DNA of 64,000 bases from Proteus vulgaris (GCF_016239305.1 NZ_JAEHOQ010000001.1:1-64000), one strand, 5' to 3'. Positions 10,569 to 20,897 are shown, counted from the first letter of the stretch. Translations and numbers: made by a program. The notes: generated from the letters alone by a model not told the origin.

Positions 10569-11822
10569 TTAGTGGCGAATTGTATTATCACCGTAACCAA
10601 TCCATTTGTAGGTCGTTAGGGCATCTAATCCCATTGGGCCTCTGGCGTGTAATTTTTGTGTACTGACAGCGACTTCCGCACCTAAACCGAATTGCCCGCC
10701 ATCCGTAAAGCGTGTACTTGCATTGACATACACTGCAGCAGAGTCAACTTGACGAACAAAGCGATCAGCATTAGAAATAGATTGCGTTAAAATAGCATCC
10801 GAATGCGCCGTACCATAACGACGAATATGACTAATAGCCTCAGTTAAACCACCCACGACTTCTACATTTAGATCAAGTGATAACCACTCATCACAATAAT
10901 CTGCATCTTTTACATCAACAACAGTTGCTCCACCTTTTTTCAGCCCAGCTAATGCTTTTTCACTTGAATGCAAAGTGACCTTTTGAGTGGCCATGGCATT
11001 ACTTAGCTGTGGTAAAAATACATCTGCAATATTTTCATGTACTAAGAGTGTTTCTAACGAATTACATGCGCTTGGCCGTTGTACTTTGGCATTAACAATA
11101 ACGGTTAATGCTTTTTCTAAATCAGCACTTTCGTCAACAAATGTATGGCAAACACCAATCCCTCCGGTGATAACAGGAATAGTTGATTGTTCACGACATA
11201 ATTTATGTAATCCAGCCCCACCTCGAGGAATAAGCATATCAATATACTCATCCATTTTTAGCATTTTAGCGACCAACTCACGATCAGGTTTATCAATCGC
11301 CTGAATTGCCCCCGCAGGAATACCACATTTTTCTAAAGCTTGTTGAATTACGGCAACCACGGCTTGATTAGTATGGTGTGTCTCTTTTCCACCACGAAGA
11401 ATGGCGGCATTACCGGTTTTCAAACATAATGAAGCAACATCAATAGTGACATTAGGGCGAGCTTCATAAATAACGCCAACAACACCTAACGGCACACGGC
11501 GACGTTCTAAACGTAAACCGCTGTCTAACATACGACCATCAATAACTTGCCCCACAGGATCTTCTAAGCGACAGACTTGTCGTACATCATCAGCAATAGC
11601 TTTTAAACGTTCAGAAGTCAGTAATAAACGATCAAGCATAGCTGTATTAATATTAGCCTCACGAGCTGCTTGCATATCTTTTTCATTGGCTGCAAGAATT
11701 GAAGCTTCTTGTTGCTCTAATAAATCAGCCATAACCAGTAATGCCTGATTTTTTTGCTCTGTCGATAATTGAGCTAAATGCCAAGATGCTTCTCTTGCTG
11801 ATTTACCCATTTGTTCTAACAT
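10569..11822 (-). CDS. proA: Glutamate-5-semialdehyde dehydrogenase (gamma-glutamyl phosphate reductase)
   Basis: A 417-residue NADPH-dependent enzyme catalysing the second step of proline synthesis, gamma-glutamyl phosphate to glutamate semialdehyde. The aldehyde-dehydrogenase-type catalytic cysteine is in [14 protein letters not shown] near residue 255. The strongly conserved C-terminal [20 protein letters not shown] is intact. I chose the ATG at 11822 ([12 protein letters not shown]), with AAGGAG seven bases upstream and the E. coli length; an in-frame start at 11843 would lie inside proB. It begins 10 bp after the proB stop, so the two form an operon. The product complex channels the labile phosphate. 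Confidence 0.97.
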   Translation of the reverse strand: MLEQMGKSAREASWHLAQLSTEQKNQALLVMADLLEQQEASILAANEKDMQAAREANINTAMLDRLLLTSERLKAIADDVRQVCRLEDPVGQVIDGRMLDSGLRLERRRVPLGVVGVIYEARPNVTIDVASLCLKTGNAAILRGGKETHHTNQAVVAVIQQALEKCGIPAGAIQAIDKPDRELVAKMLKMDEYIDMLIPRGGAGLHKLCREQSTIPVITGGIGVCHTFVDESADLEKALTVIVNAKVQRPSACNSLETLLVHENIADVFLPQLSNAMATQKVTLHSSEKALAGLKKGGATVVDVKDADYCDEWLSLDLNVEVVGGLTEAISHIRRYGTAHSDAILTQSISNADRFVRQVDSAAVYVNASTRFTDGGQFGLGAEVAVSTQKLHARGPMGLDALTTYKWIGYGDNTIRH

Positions 11823-11832
11823 CGATGGCTCC

Positions 11833-12936
11833 TTAGCTAACAATCATATCGTCACGATGCACAGCAACACTGCCATATTCGTAACCTAAAATTTGACTAA
11901 TTTCTTGTGAATGATGTCCAGCAATTAAACGCAATGCATCACTATTATAATGGGCAACACCATGAGCGAGATCTTTACCCAGTAAACTCTGAATGCGAAT
12001 AACACATCCACGAGAAAAATCGCCTTTTATCTCTTTAATACCTTTGGGCAGAAGGGAGCTACCTTTTTCTTTAATTGCTTTTTCAGCGCCTTCATCAACA
12101 ATAATGACACCTGCAATTGGCGCACCAAAAATCCATCTTTTACGAGCTTCAAGTGGGCTTTCTAAGCCGTGAAATAAGGTTCCGACAGGTTCATTATTGA
12201 TAACTTTAGCAATTACTTCAGGTTGTACGCCGGCCGCAATAACAACATCGATACCTGCGCGACCAGCAACAGTGGCAGCTTGTAATTTTGTTGCCATGCC
12301 ACCTGTACCTAAACCAGACACACTATCACCCGCCATTTCGCGTAACTCATCATTGATATCAAATACTTCTGGGATAAGTTTCGCTTCAGGATTACTACGA
12401 GGATCAGCAGTATACAGCCCTTCAATATCTGTCAGTAATAACAGCTTGTCTGCACTTCCTAAAATAGCGGCTAATGCAGACAGATTATCGTTATCACCCA
12501 CTTTAATTTCTGCGGTCGCAACAGCATCATTTTCATTAATAACTGGAATAATACGATTATCTAATAATGCATGTAATGTATCACGCGCATTCAAGAAGCG
12601 TTCTCTATCTTCAATATCTGCTCGTGTTAACAACATCTGACCAATATGAATACCATAGATAGCAAATAGTTGTTTCCATACTTGAATTAATGCGCTTTGG
12701 CCTACCGCGGCAAGCAACTGCTTAGAAGCAATGGTTGCGGGTAAATCAGGATAATTCAAATATTCACGCCCTGCTGCAATTGCACCAGAAGTAACAATAA
12801 TAATCCGGTGACCTTTTTCGTGTTGTTTAGCGCATTGGCGAACCAGCTCAACAATATGAGACTGATCCAGACGTCGTGAACCACCAGTAAGTACACTTGT
12901 CCCTAATTTAACAACCAGTGTTTGGCTGCTACTCAT
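11833..12936 (-). CDS. proB: Glutamate 5-kinase
   Basis: A 367-residue first enzyme of proline synthesis, feedback-inhibited by proline in the family. The N-terminal amino-acid kinase domain has [10 protein letters not shown] (residues 10-19), [21 protein letters not shown] near 150 and [15 protein letters not shown] near 210. A C-terminal PUA domain occupies about residues 275-360 and ends in the conserved GHHSQEI...[12 protein letters not shown]. The ATG at 12936 matches the E. coli start; four extra codons upstream are possible. It is the first gene of proBA. Confidence 0.97.
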   Translation of the reverse strand: MSSSQTLVVKLGTSVLTGGSRRLDQSHIVELVRQCAKQHEKGHRIIIVTSGAIAAGREYLNYPDLPATIASKQLLAAVGQSALIQVWKQLFAIYGIHIGQMLLTRADIEDRERFLNARDTLHALLDNRIIPVINENDAVATAEIKVGDNDNLSALAAILGSADKLLLLTDIEGLYTADPRSNPEAKLIPEVFDINDELREMAGDSVSGLGTGGMATKLQAATVAGRAGIDVVIAAGVQPEVIAKVINNEPVGTLFHGLESPLEARKRWIFGAPIAGVIIVDEGAEKAIKEKGSSLLPKGIKEIKGDFSRGCVIRIQSLLGKDLAHGVAHYNSDALRLIAGHHSQEISQILGYEYGSVAVHRDDMIVS

Positions 12937-13051
12937 AACATTTACCATTCTTGTTGATTATTTAAAAAGATAATACACAGTTTTATCAGGAGAGAAGCGT
13001 TATGCCAACCGACATAACGCAAAATCTATGAAAAGTTGCCCTAACACAAAA

Positions 13052-13453
13052 TTAGGGCTGGATGGGAAGCGGAAATTTGTTCATTTTTTCATCTGGCATA
13101 AGTGTCATATCTAATTCACTCGCTGCCGTTTTAAGAAATTGATGAAAACGGATCAGTGTTTCATTGATTGATTCAGTAACATCATTTTTACTTATATTCT
13201 GATGTATCCAATCACCATTTTTATCAAATAACCCAATTTGATAATGATAAATGAGCTGTTCATTGTTGCGTTCTAAGTTCATCCACCAGCCCCAAAACTC
13301 ACGTTTTTCTGGTACGACTTTCTTATTTACACAAACAGCTAAACAGTCAAAAAAGAACTGGTTCTCTTGGCATTGTTGCTCTCGGATATAAGGGCCGATT
13401 TGAGCAAAACGCTTTAATAACTTACCTCGGGTAGGATTCAAAGATGAAGTCAT
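13052..13453 (-). CDS. crl: Sigma factor-binding protein Crl
   Basis: A 133-residue cytoplasmic protein that binds sigma-S and favours assembly of the RpoS holoenzyme, activating stationary-phase and curli-type genes. The core GPYIREQQC...FFFDCLAVCVN...REFWGWWMNLE is conserved, including the WGWWM segment around residue 56. It lies between proB and frsA, the same neighbourhood as in E. coli. SD-like AAGGAGA precedes the start. Confidence 0.96.
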   Translation of the reverse strand: MTSSLNPTRGKLLKRFAQIGPYIREQQCQENQFFFDCLAVCVNKKVVPEKREFWGWWMNLERNNEQLIYHYQIGLFDKNGDWIHQNISKNDVTESINETLIRFHQFLKTAASELDMTLMPDEKMNKFPLPIQP

Positions 13454-13524
13454 AAATTCAGTCTCCTTAGAAACTCTACTGTTATATAATCTAATGTAAT
13501 TAGCAAGTTATTGTTCATGATTAA

Positions 13525-14775
13525 TTATATTAATTTGTCATAGATCCAATCAGCACTTTTTTGTAACGCTAGCTCTAAGCCTTCATAAAGCGGTTTTTCA
13601 TTGATTGCTAGGATATCGCCATCCATAGAAGAACGAGCAATTAGCTGAGAATCCTCTTTAGGACTCATTTCATCACCTTTCCAGTAAACGCCCATCATAG
13701 GAACTGGAATTCGTCGTCCAATCAGCCCTTGGTTTTTCAGTGAATAACTGCTTAATGATAATCGAAGATTATTTTCATCAATATTCCATAAACCTAAGCG
13801 ACTCGCTAATACATCAAGATACATAACAGGAATTTTTTTCTGTAGCTCAGATTGTGTGAAAAATGTATGAATTAAAGGCCCTAAGGCAACAACACCTTTA
13901 ATTAATTTAGGGTAAATATAAGCTAAACGTACAGCAATATTTCCCCCAAAACGAAAGCCCATAACCCCCACACGAGTATGATCAACCCAAGGTACTTCAG
14001 AAAGTTGCTTGAGAACTTCGCCTTGTAACTGGCAGGTATCTTCGGTCAATTTCTGTTTTACCGAATAACCGATTGAAGGCATATCTAGCGTTAACATTGC
14101 GATGCCTTTAGGAGATAAATAATCCCTAAAGAAACTGACATAATCGCTTTGAAGACCATCTAACCCACCGCAAAATAATACTGTGGGATAAGGACCTCTA
14201 CAATCTTTAGGTAAATGCAGAAAACCGGTTGTTGTTCCCTTCCCTTCTAATTTAAATGTGAGTTTTTTTACTTCAAAAGATGAAAATTTTGTCGCATTCT
14301 CAAATGCTTTCATCGACAAAGTAACGGCTTGATCTGCTAAAAAATCACCATTAATAAAAGGATACGCGGCAATACTATACAGATGAGCAGCCCGTAGCCA
14401 ACAATCAGCGGCTGCATCTCCTGATTCATTTCGTAATGCTTTTTGTTGCCAAATCATAGCTTGATGTGACCATTCATATGACCAACCACCTTTGCGATAA
14501 CCCACAACGGTATCAATAAATTTATCATCACTACGAGGTGCATCATGTACAGCAATTCGGCTTAAAACTTCTTCTATTTCGATAGGTGAAATACCACGCC
14601 AAATCCAAAGTAAACGCTGAATAGTACGATACCAATTTTGCTGACTTGTACCATTAAGCACAGTATACGTATTGATATTCGATTTAGGATGAGTGTACTG
14701 AATTAGTGTTGAAGTTTCAGCGTGTTTTGCTCTAGGTTTAAATAGAGTTTCAGAAAGGTTTGTATTATTTGCCAT
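13525..14775 (-). CDS. frsA: Esterase-like protein FrsA (YafA family)
   Basis: A 416-residue alpha/beta-hydrolase-fold protein, named fermentation/respiration switch protein for its reported interaction with the glucose PTS enzyme IIA. I chose the ATG at 14775 (MANNTNLSETLFKPR), which matches the E. coli N-terminus and has a GAAGAG-type SD; the longer frame from 14847 adds non-conserved residues. The nucleophile elbow reads GFRFGG near residue 270: Arg stands where hydrolases have Ser, as is typical of FrsA, so ordinary esterase activity is doubtful. It lies in the proB-crl-frsA-gpt neighbourhood. Confidence 0.95.
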   Translation of the reverse strand: MANNTNLSETLFKPRAKHAETSTLIQYTHPKSNINTYTVLNGTSQQNWYRTIQRLLWIWRGISPIEIEEVLSRIAVHDAPRSDDKFIDTVVGYRKGGWSYEWSHQAMIWQQKALRNESGDAAADCWLRAAHLYSIAAYPFINGDFLADQAVTLSMKAFENATKFSSFEVKKLTFKLEGKGTTTGFLHLPKDCRGPYPTVLFCGGLDGLQSDYVSFFRDYLSPKGIAMLTLDMPSIGYSVKQKLTEDTCQLQGEVLKQLSEVPWVDHTRVGVMGFRFGGNIAVRLAYIYPKLIKGVVALGPLIHTFFTQSELQKKIPVMYLDVLASRLGLWNIDENNLRLSLSSYSLKNQGLIGRRIPVPMMGVYWKGDEMSPKEDSQLIARSSMDGDILAINEKPLYEGLELALQKSADWIYDKLI

Positions 14776-14917
14776 ATCACTCTTCAAATCAGTCGATATC
14801 GAATAAAAGGGGCTAAGAAGTCTGGCTTTATCATAGCATGAAATCAATATGAACAGTGTGTATCGCGACAGGTGATCGTACGAAGATATAACTCAAAGGA
14901 AGAATAAAAGTATAAAA

Positions 14918-14943
14918 ACAAAAATCCCCGCCAAGGCGAGGAT
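14918..14943 (-). terminator. gpt terminator
   Basis: On the minus strand ATCCTCGCC and GGCGGGGAT form a GC-rich stem with a 2-nt central gap, followed by TTTTTG. It lies 34 bp past the gpt stop. Confidence 0.85.
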
Positions 14944-14976
14944 CTCAATTAAAACAGCCAAATAAATGCTATCAAA

Positions 14977-15438
14977 TTATTTTTGATCGCAAACTGGAGG
15001 AATAAAGACAACACCCATATCCCAAGGCTGTTCAATCCAAGTATTTTGTGGGATATCAACCACGAAATCATCCACTAATGGACGCCCTTCTGGTTTTGCA
15101 AAGATAGTCACAAAATGGGCTTTTGGATACATATCACGGATAACTTTAGCCGTACCACCTGTATCAACTAAATCGTCAACAACGATAAAGCCTTCACCAT
15201 CACCTTCTGCTTTTTTTAAGATTTTGAGGTCACGCTGATGATCATGGTCATAGCTAGAAATGCAGACTGTATCCACATGACGGATACCTAATTCACGAGC
15301 AAGTAATGCAGCGGGAACTAATCCCCCACGGCTGACAGCAATAATGCCGGTCCATTGTTCGACTGGTAGTAAACGTTGCGCCAATTGACGGGCATGTATT
15401 TGCAACATATCCCACGTTACAACATATTTTTCGCTCAT
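14977..15438 (-). CDS. gpt: Xanthine-guanine phosphoribosyltransferase
   Basis: A 153-residue purine salvage enzyme that converts xanthine, guanine and hypoxanthine to nucleotides using PRPP. It acts in the cytoplasm, often at the membrane face. The PRPP-binding loop [15 protein letters not shown] spans about residues 84-98. The C-terminal [12 protein letters not shown] purine-binding segment is present. Length is within one residue of E. coli Gpt (152). It is monocistronic with its own terminator and divergent from pepD, as in E. coli. Confidence 0.97.
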   Translation of the reverse strand: MSEKYVVTWDMLQIHARQLAQRLLPVEQWTGIIAVSRGGLVPAALLARELGIRHVDTVCISSYDHDHQRDLKILKKAEGDGEGFIVVDDLVDTGGTAKVIRDMYPKAHFVTIFAKPEGRPLVDDFVVDIPQNTWIEQPWDMGVVFIPPVCDQK

Positions 15439-15792
15439 AATATTGTGATCCTAGCTACTTGAATGCGAGAGAAGCTTTTTTTTGCGGAAAAAAAGGTTGC
15501 GCGAGATTATAGTGATTTGAGCACCTAAAAACCAGAGAAAACGTGAAAAGAGGTGAGATTATCCTCATTTTTTTCTGTATTTTCTTTTTATGATTAAAAA
15601 ATGAGCCATATAAAAAAATGAATACAAATAGAGATCTAATTTCTTAGATAGAGATGTGAATAGAATGACGCATTCATCAGAAGAAAGTGATATTCTCAAT
15701 TACATTGGCGTATAACGCTCAGAATAATAAAGCTAACCCTTAAAAAAGCGGTAGGCTATTAATAACACAGATGCTGTTAGAGGAGATCCATC
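15439..15792. promoter_or_regulatory. gpt/pepD divergent promoter region
   Basis: A 354 bp AT-rich spacer that must hold the outward promoters of gpt and pepD. I saw no clear operator, hairpin or reading frame. A strong ribosome binding site (AGAGGAGAT) lies at its right end, 7 bases before the pepD GTG start. Confidence 0.5.
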
Positions 15793-17250
15793 GTGTCTGA
15801 ACTATCTACTCTATCCCCACAACCACTATGGGATATTTTCGCAAAAATTTGTTCGATTCCACATCCATCACATCATGAAGAAGCCTTAGCTTCCCACATT
15901 CTTTCATGGGCAAGTGAAAAAGATTTTTTTGTACAGCGCGATGCTGTCGGCAACATTTTAATTCGTAAGCCAGCGACTAAAGGCATGGAAGATCGTAAAA
16001 CAGTTGTTTTACAAGCACACTTAGATATGGTGCCACAAAAAAATAACGACACGGTTCACGACTTCACTAAAGATCCTATTCAACCTTATGTTGACGGTGA
16101 ATGGATCAAAGCAAAAGGCACAACATTAGGTGCTGATAATGGTGTTGGTATGGCATCTGCATTAGCGGTTTTAGCTGATGACACCGTAAAACATGGCCCA
16201 TTAGAAGTTCTATTAACCATGACTGAAGAGACCGGCATGGACGGTGCTTTTGGTTTACAACCGAGTTGGTTACAAGCTGATATTCTTATCAACACAGACT
16301 CTGAAGAAGAAGGTGAAATCTACATGGGTTGTGCGGGTGGTATCGATGTTAAAACCACTGTAAGCCTTTCTTATGAAGCAATTCCTGCAGGTCATGTTGT
16401 TAAGCAACTGGTACTGAAAGGATTAAATGGTGGTCATTCTGGTGGTGATATCCATTTAGGTTTAGGTAATGCAAATAAATTATTAGCACGTTTCTTAGCT
16501 GGTCATGCAGAAGAATTATCACTGAAATTAATTGATTTCCACGGTGGTACACTGCGTAATGCTATTCCTCGTGAAGCAAATATCGTATTTGCAATTCCAG
16601 CAGATAAAGTAAGTCAACTAGAAGTTGTAAAAGCAAAATTTGAAGCATTATTAAAAAGCGAATTAGCTATTGCTGAAAAAAATCTGAAAATTGAGTTACT
16701 TGATACAACAACAGATAAAAAAGCATTTGAGGCAGATTGCCAAGAACGCTTAATCAACCTGCTTAATGCAATGCCAAATGGCGTGATCCGTATGAGTGAT
16801 GATGTTGAAGGTGTTGTTGAAACATCATTAAATGTCGGTGTTATTAGCATTGTTGACGATAAAGTAGAAATCCTTTGCTTAATCCGTTCTCTGATTGATA
16901 GCGGAAAAACTTATGTTGTCAGCATGCTGACTGCATTAGCAAAACTAGCTAAAGCTGATATCGAAACAAAAGGCGGTTACCCTGGTTGGAAACCCGATGC
17001 AGACTCCCCAGTTATGCATTTAGTTCGTGATACCTATCAACAACTGTTTGATAAAGTACCAAACATCATGGTTATCCACGCAGGTCTTGAGTGTGGCCTG
17101 TTCAAAAAACCTTACCCAGATATGGATATGGTTTCTATTGGACCAACAATCCGTGGTGCACACTCACCAGATGAACGTGTTCACGTTAAAAGTGTTGGTC
17201 AATACTGGCAGTTATTAACAGCAATTTTAAAAGCGATCCCTGCTAAATAA
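15793..17250 (+). CDS. pepD: Cytosol non-specific dipeptidase (aminoacyl-histidine dipeptidase)
   Basis: A 485-residue M20-family zinc dipeptidase that hydrolyses dipeptides including carnosine-like Xaa-His. Metal-site motifs are AHLDMVPQ near residue 79, LGADNGVGMA near 118, TEETGMDGA near 148 and NTDSEEEGE near 172; the last histidine lies in the C-terminal SPDERVHVKS segment. The start codon is GTG, as in E. coli pepD, preceded by AGGAG. Length equals the E. coli enzyme. A terminator follows the stop. Confidence 0.98.
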   Translation: MSELSTLSPQPLWDIFAKICSIPHPSHHEEALASHILSWASEKDFFVQRDAVGNILIRKPATKGMEDRKTVVLQAHLDMVPQKNNDTVHDFTKDPIQPYVDGEWIKAKGTTLGADNGVGMASALAVLADDTVKHGPLEVLLTMTEETGMDGAFGLQPSWLQADILINTDSEEEGEIYMGCAGGIDVKTTVSLSYEAIPAGHVVKQLVLKGLNGGHSGGDIHLGLGNANKLLARFLAGHAEELSLKLIDFHGGTLRNAIPREANIVFAIPADKVSQLEVVKAKFEALLKSELAIAEKNLKIELLDTTTDKKAFEADCQERLINLLNAMPNGVIRMSDDVEGVVETSLNVGVISIVDDKVEILCLIRSLIDSGKTYVVSMLTALAKLAKADIETKGGYPGWKPDADSPVMHLVRDTYQQLFDKVPNIMVIHAGLECGLFKKPYPDMDMVSIGPTIRGAHSPDERVHVKSVGQYWQLLTAILKAIPAK

Positions 17251-17272
17251 TTTCGCTTTAAATTTCATAATG

Positions 17273-17299
17273 AAACCCGCTTAATTGGCGGGTTTTTTT
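17273..17299 (+). terminator. pepD terminator
   Basis: AAACCCGC and GCGGGTTT form a stem around TTAATTG, followed by a T-run. It lies about 25 bp after the pepD stop. Confidence 0.9.
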
Positions 17300-17456
17300 G
17301 TTACTAACAAATACTATCATAAAGAAATAATTTATCTCTCCATACACACTCAATCTATCTTAAGTATCATAATTTATTCCTTATAGAACAAATATTAACC
17401 CGGCTTATTCCATTTTGGAATAAATAAAAAATCTTAATAAATATAATTTATAGAAC

Positions 17457-17475
17457 GCTAATCATTATCATTAGC
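17457..17475. promoter_or_regulatory. Fur box before the TonB-dependent receptor
   Basis: GCTAATCATTATCATTAGC matches the 19-bp Fur consensus GATAATGATAATCATTATC at 15 positions by my count. It is a near-palindrome about 75 bp upstream of the receptor start, which implies iron repression. Confidence 0.8.
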
Positions 17476-17550
17476 ATTAATATTTATTGAGTGATATTTT
17501 CATGCCTTCCGCATTTAAAGTTAAAAAATAAAAATTCAAAGGGTCCTATC

Positions 17551-19713
17551 GTGTCTAACAAAAATTGCGTTGCTAGCGTATTTCTCGCCTTACCTTTAAG
17601 TTTACTCTCTGTTCAAATTCATGCGGCAGTTAATCAAAAGACACCTGAAAAGATAATTGTCACCGCGGCTCCATCACAGGATCCACAATCTCCTGTTTCA
17701 GGCTTTATTGCCACAAAAACACTATCAACAAACAAAACACCAACTGAAATTGAAAAAACACCGCAATCCATTACGGTTATTACTCGTGATCAAATGGATG
17801 CTCAAGATGTCAGTTCCGTTTCACAAGCATTGCGCTATACACCGGGTGTTTTCACTGAATATCGAGGAAGTTCTAATCGTAATGACGAGGTTTTTATTCG
17901 TGGATACAGTTATGCACCTCGTTTTTTAGATGGTTTAAGCTATGGTATGGGAGCTTCATCATCAACAGGGGCACTTGACCCATGGTTATTAGAGCGCGTT
18001 GAAGTTGTTAGAGGACCAGCATCTGTGCTTTATGGCCAAGTAAATCCAGGTGGCCTTGTTGCAATGACAAGTAAAAGACCCACTGCAACACCTATTCGCC
18101 ACATTCAAGTACGAACCGGTAATGATAAATTAGCAGAAACTGCATTCGACTTTTCAGGTGTATTAAGTGATGACAATCGTATTCTTTATCGCCTAAATGG
18201 TATTGCCAAGACACAGCACACTCAAATAGAAAACTATAAAGAAGAGCGTTTTGCCCTTTCTCCCGCTATTACTTTTTTACCTAATGAACAAACTCGTTTA
18301 ACATTATTAAGCTTTATTCAGCAAGAGCCTGAAGCCGGTTATCGTAATTTTTTACCCGCTTATGGTACGGTGAAAAAAACACCTGAAGGCACTATTCCTT
18401 TTGATTTCGACGTAAACAACCCGGATTATCACCAATCGTGGCGCCAACAATATGGCATAGGTTATGAGTTCGAACATGAATTTAGTGACTCACTCAAAAT
18501 AGTACAAAATGCTCGTTATAGTCATATTAATCAAAAATATAAATACCTTGTTTTCGGTTCATTAAGAAAAGACAATCCTTATGTACTTGAACGTAGAGCT
18601 CAACAAGAACAACGTGAAACAGATACTTTAGGAATAGATACACGTTTACAAGCTGATTTTACTACTGCAAAACTTAATCATACTGTGATTGTAGGTATTG
18701 ATTATCAGTGGAGTAAAGATCAAGATAATTTACTTCGAGCTATGGGCTCAGAGTACGATCTGGACTGGCGTGATCCTAATTATAATTATCCGATTAATAT
18801 GAGCTTACAAAAGCCAGCAACAGATCAGTTACAGAAACGAGATCAGATTGGGTTGTATCTACAAGATCAGATCCAATGGCAAAATTGGATATTGCTGGCC
18901 GGTTTACGCCAAGACTGGGCGCAAGTACGAACTCATGATTTCTTAGCAACCACATATGATCAGCAAGATGATAATAAACTAACGGGCCGCGCTGGTCTTT
19001 TATATGCTTTTGATAATGGTATTTCGCCTTATATAAGTTACAGCACCTCTTTTGAGCCCAATCTACAAACCCGTAGAGCACCAGGTAGTGCGCCATTTGA
19101 ACCAAGTGAAGGACGCCAATTAGACGCGGGAATTAAATACCTCACACCAAATCAACAAACATTAGCAACGCTCTCTATTTATCAGTTACAACAACGTAAT
19201 GTTACTAACTATAATGCCGAAAAAGCCTATTTTGAGCCTGTAGGTGAAATTAGAAGTCGTGGTGTTGAAGCACAAATTAATAGCCAATTAACTGAAAATA
19301 TTTCATTCATTAGTAGCTATGCTTATACCGATACTGAGGTCAGAAAAACCATTATTGCTGGAACACAAGGAAAAGAGTTACCTAGAGTTCCTAAGCATAT
19401 GGCATCATTTTGGGGCCAATATGATGAAACATCAGGGTTATTTAATGGAGCTAAAGCAGGCTTTGGCGTGAGATATGTAGGTGTATCTCAAGGTGATACC
19501 AAAAATACAATCAGTGTCCCTGCGGTAACATTGTATGATGCGATGATCGGTTATTCTTTAGGTGAATTATCGCCTTCTTTAAAAGGGGCTGAAATTCAAT
19601 TAAATATGAATAATATTGCTAATAAACATTATGTTGCATCCTGTGCTGGGGATACTGCTTGTTTTTATGGAATAGGTAGAACAATGACAGCAACAATGAA
19701 TTATCGCTGGTAA
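17551..19713 (+). CDS. TonB-dependent siderophore receptor
   Basis: A 720-residue outer-membrane gated porin. I chose the GTG at 17551 (AAAGGG upstream), which leaves a typical signal peptide (VFLALPLSLLSVQIHA). A TonB-box-like EKIIVTA follows at the mature N-terminus. The plug domain spans about residues 50-190 with SITVITRDQM, ALRYTPGV, VEVVRGPASVLYGQVNPGG and VAMTSKRP. The rest is the 22-strand barrel, ending in an aromatic residue (NYRW). The pattern is that of the ferrichrome/ferrioxamine/coprogen (FhuA/FoxA/FhuE-like) group, but the ligand cannot be named. It is monocistronic, with no ABC transporter or biosynthesis gene beside it. Confidence 0.9.
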   Translation: MSNKNCVASVFLALPLSLLSVQIHAAVNQKTPEKIIVTAAPSQDPQSPVSGFIATKTLSTNKTPTEIEKTPQSITVITRDQMDAQDVSSVSQALRYTPGVFTEYRGSSNRNDEVFIRGYSYAPRFLDGLSYGMGASSSTGALDPWLLERVEVVRGPASVLYGQVNPGGLVAMTSKRPTATPIRHIQVRTGNDKLAETAFDFSGVLSDDNRILYRLNGIAKTQHTQIENYKEERFALSPAITFLPNEQTRLTLLSFIQQEPEAGYRNFLPAYGTVKKTPEGTIPFDFDVNNPDYHQSWRQQYGIGYEFEHEFSDSLKIVQNARYSHINQKYKYLVFGSLRKDNPYVLERRAQQEQRETDTLGIDTRLQADFTTAKLNHTVIVGIDYQWSKDQDNLLRAMGSEYDLDWRDPNYNYPINMSLQKPATDQLQKRDQIGLYLQDQIQWQNWILLAGLRQDWAQVRTHDFLATTYDQQDDNKLTGRAGLLYAFDNGISPYISYSTSFEPNLQTRRAPGSAPFEPSEGRQLDAGIKYLTPNQQTLATLSIYQLQQRNVTNYNAEKAYFEPVGEIRSRGVEAQINSQLTENISFISSYAYTDTEVRKTIIAGTQGKELPRVPKHMASFWGQYDETSGLFNGAKAGFGVRYVGVSQGDTKNTISVPAVTLYDAMIGYSLGELSPSLKGAEIQLNMNNIANKHYVASCAGDTACFYGIGRTMTATMNYRW

Positions 19714-19724
19714 TACAATATAGA

Positions 19725-19759
19725 TTAACTACATAAATTAACTACATAAATTAACTACG
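19725..19759. repeat. Three tandem copies of a 13-mer
   Basis: TTAACTACATAAA is repeated at 19725-19737 and 19738-19750, with a partial third copy to 19759, just before the receptor/dinB terminator. It is probably a short slippage duplication. Confidence 0.8.
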
Positions 19760-19761
19760 TT

Positions 19762-19797
19762 AACCATAGCCAATCTATTGATCGGCTATGGTTTTTT
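19762..19797. terminator. Bidirectional terminator, receptor/dinB
   Basis: AACCATAGCC and GGCTATGGTT form a 10-bp stem between the convergent receptor and dinB, with a T-run on the plus side. A weaker T-rich tract on the minus side may let it also end dinB transcription. Confidence 0.85.
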
Positions 19798-19802
19798 AAT
19801 TC

Positions 19803-20858
19803 TTATAGCGCTAAAAGAAGTTGTCGTTCTATTTGTGGATCTTGTAAGGTGACATGAAATCCGATTAATCGAACACCTCGGCCATTTCGGCGCTCATGCC
19901 ATGCTTGATAAGCGATATTAATTAAATCGGCTTTTTCTAAAATAGGATGAGTATGCTCTTGTGTCGTTAATTGAAAATCATCAAATTTTAACTTAACACC
20001 TTGCCTTGCGATCCTTAGATCTGGCTTAACCTTTGTGAGTCGCTTTTCTAATTCGTTATACAACCCATCAAGTAATACTAAGCAGTCATCCCATGAATTA
20101 ATATCGCGGGCAAATGTTCGTTCAACACCTACAGATTTTCTAAGTCTATCCGGGTTAATTTCACGCTCATCGATGCCATGGCTGCGCTCCCAAAGGTTTT
20201 GTCCAAACTTTCCTAACGCTTTTACCAAGGAAATAACATCCGTACGACGAATATCAGCACAAGTTTCTAGCCCCATCTCTTGCAAGCGAGCAAATGTCAC
20301 CTTACCTACTCCCGGTATTTTATTAAGCGGTAATTTCAAAATAAAATCATCAACTTGCTCAGGTGTAATAACAAATTGCCCATTAGGCTTATTAATATCA
20401 GAAGCAATTTTTGCAAGAAATTTAATCGGTGCAATACCTGCGGATGCGGTGAGATTTAATTCATCAAAAATTTGTTGACGAATTTCTTGAGCCATCAGCG
20501 TTGCAGAGCCATGGCAATGCTTACTTTCAGAAACATCAAGATAAGCTTCATCTAGTGAAAGAGGTTCAATAAGATGAGTATAGCGAGAAAATATTTGGCG
20601 GATCTTCGCTGACGTTTCTTTATAGAGAGCCATTCTGCCAGGTAATACTTTTAAATGAGGACACAGCTTCAATGCTGTTGCGGTTGACATAGCACTACGG
20701 ACACCAAAGCGACGTGCAGGATAATTCGCGGTACAAACAACACCTCGGCTAGAGGCATTTCCACCAACCGCAATTGGGATCTCTTTTAGTGCTGGATTAT
20801 CACGCATTTCAATCGCAGCATAAAAACAATCCATATCAACATGAATAATTTTACGCAT
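19803..20858 (-). CDS. dinB: DNA polymerase IV
   Basis: A 351-residue Y-family translesion polymerase. The active-site carboxylates lie in HVDMDCFYAAIE (residues 6-17) and SLDEAYLDV near residue 102. The helix-hairpin-helix thumb segment IPGVGKVTFARL is near 183. The C-terminal little-finger domain ends in the QLLLAL tail, resembling the beta-clamp-binding QLVLGL of E. coli DinB. Same length as the E. coli protein. A LexA box lies 20 bp upstream of the start. Confidence 0.98.
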   Translation of the reverse strand: MRKIIHVDMDCFYAAIEMRDNPALKEIPIAVGGNASSRGVVCTANYPARRFGVRSAMSTATALKLCPHLKVLPGRMALYKETSAKIRQIFSRYTHLIEPLSLDEAYLDVSESKHCHGSATLMAQEIRQQIFDELNLTASAGIAPIKFLAKIASDINKPNGQFVITPEQVDDFILKLPLNKIPGVGKVTFARLQEMGLETCADIRRTDVISLVKALGKFGQNLWERSHGIDEREINPDRLRKSVGVERTFARDINSWDDCLVLLDGLYNELEKRLTKVKPDLRIARQGVKLKFDDFQLTTQEHTHPILEKADLINIAYQAWHERRNGRGVRLIGFHVTLQDPQIERQLLLAL

Positions 20859-20877
20859 ACAATTACCTCATCTACTT

Positions 20878-20897
20878 TACTGTTCAAATATACAGTA
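20878..20897. promoter_or_regulatory. LexA (SOS) box of dinB
   Basis: TACTGTTCAAATATACAGTA has the full CTGT-N8-ACAG core with TA flanks. Its position just upstream of the ATG fits LexA repression of dinB. Confidence 0.9.
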
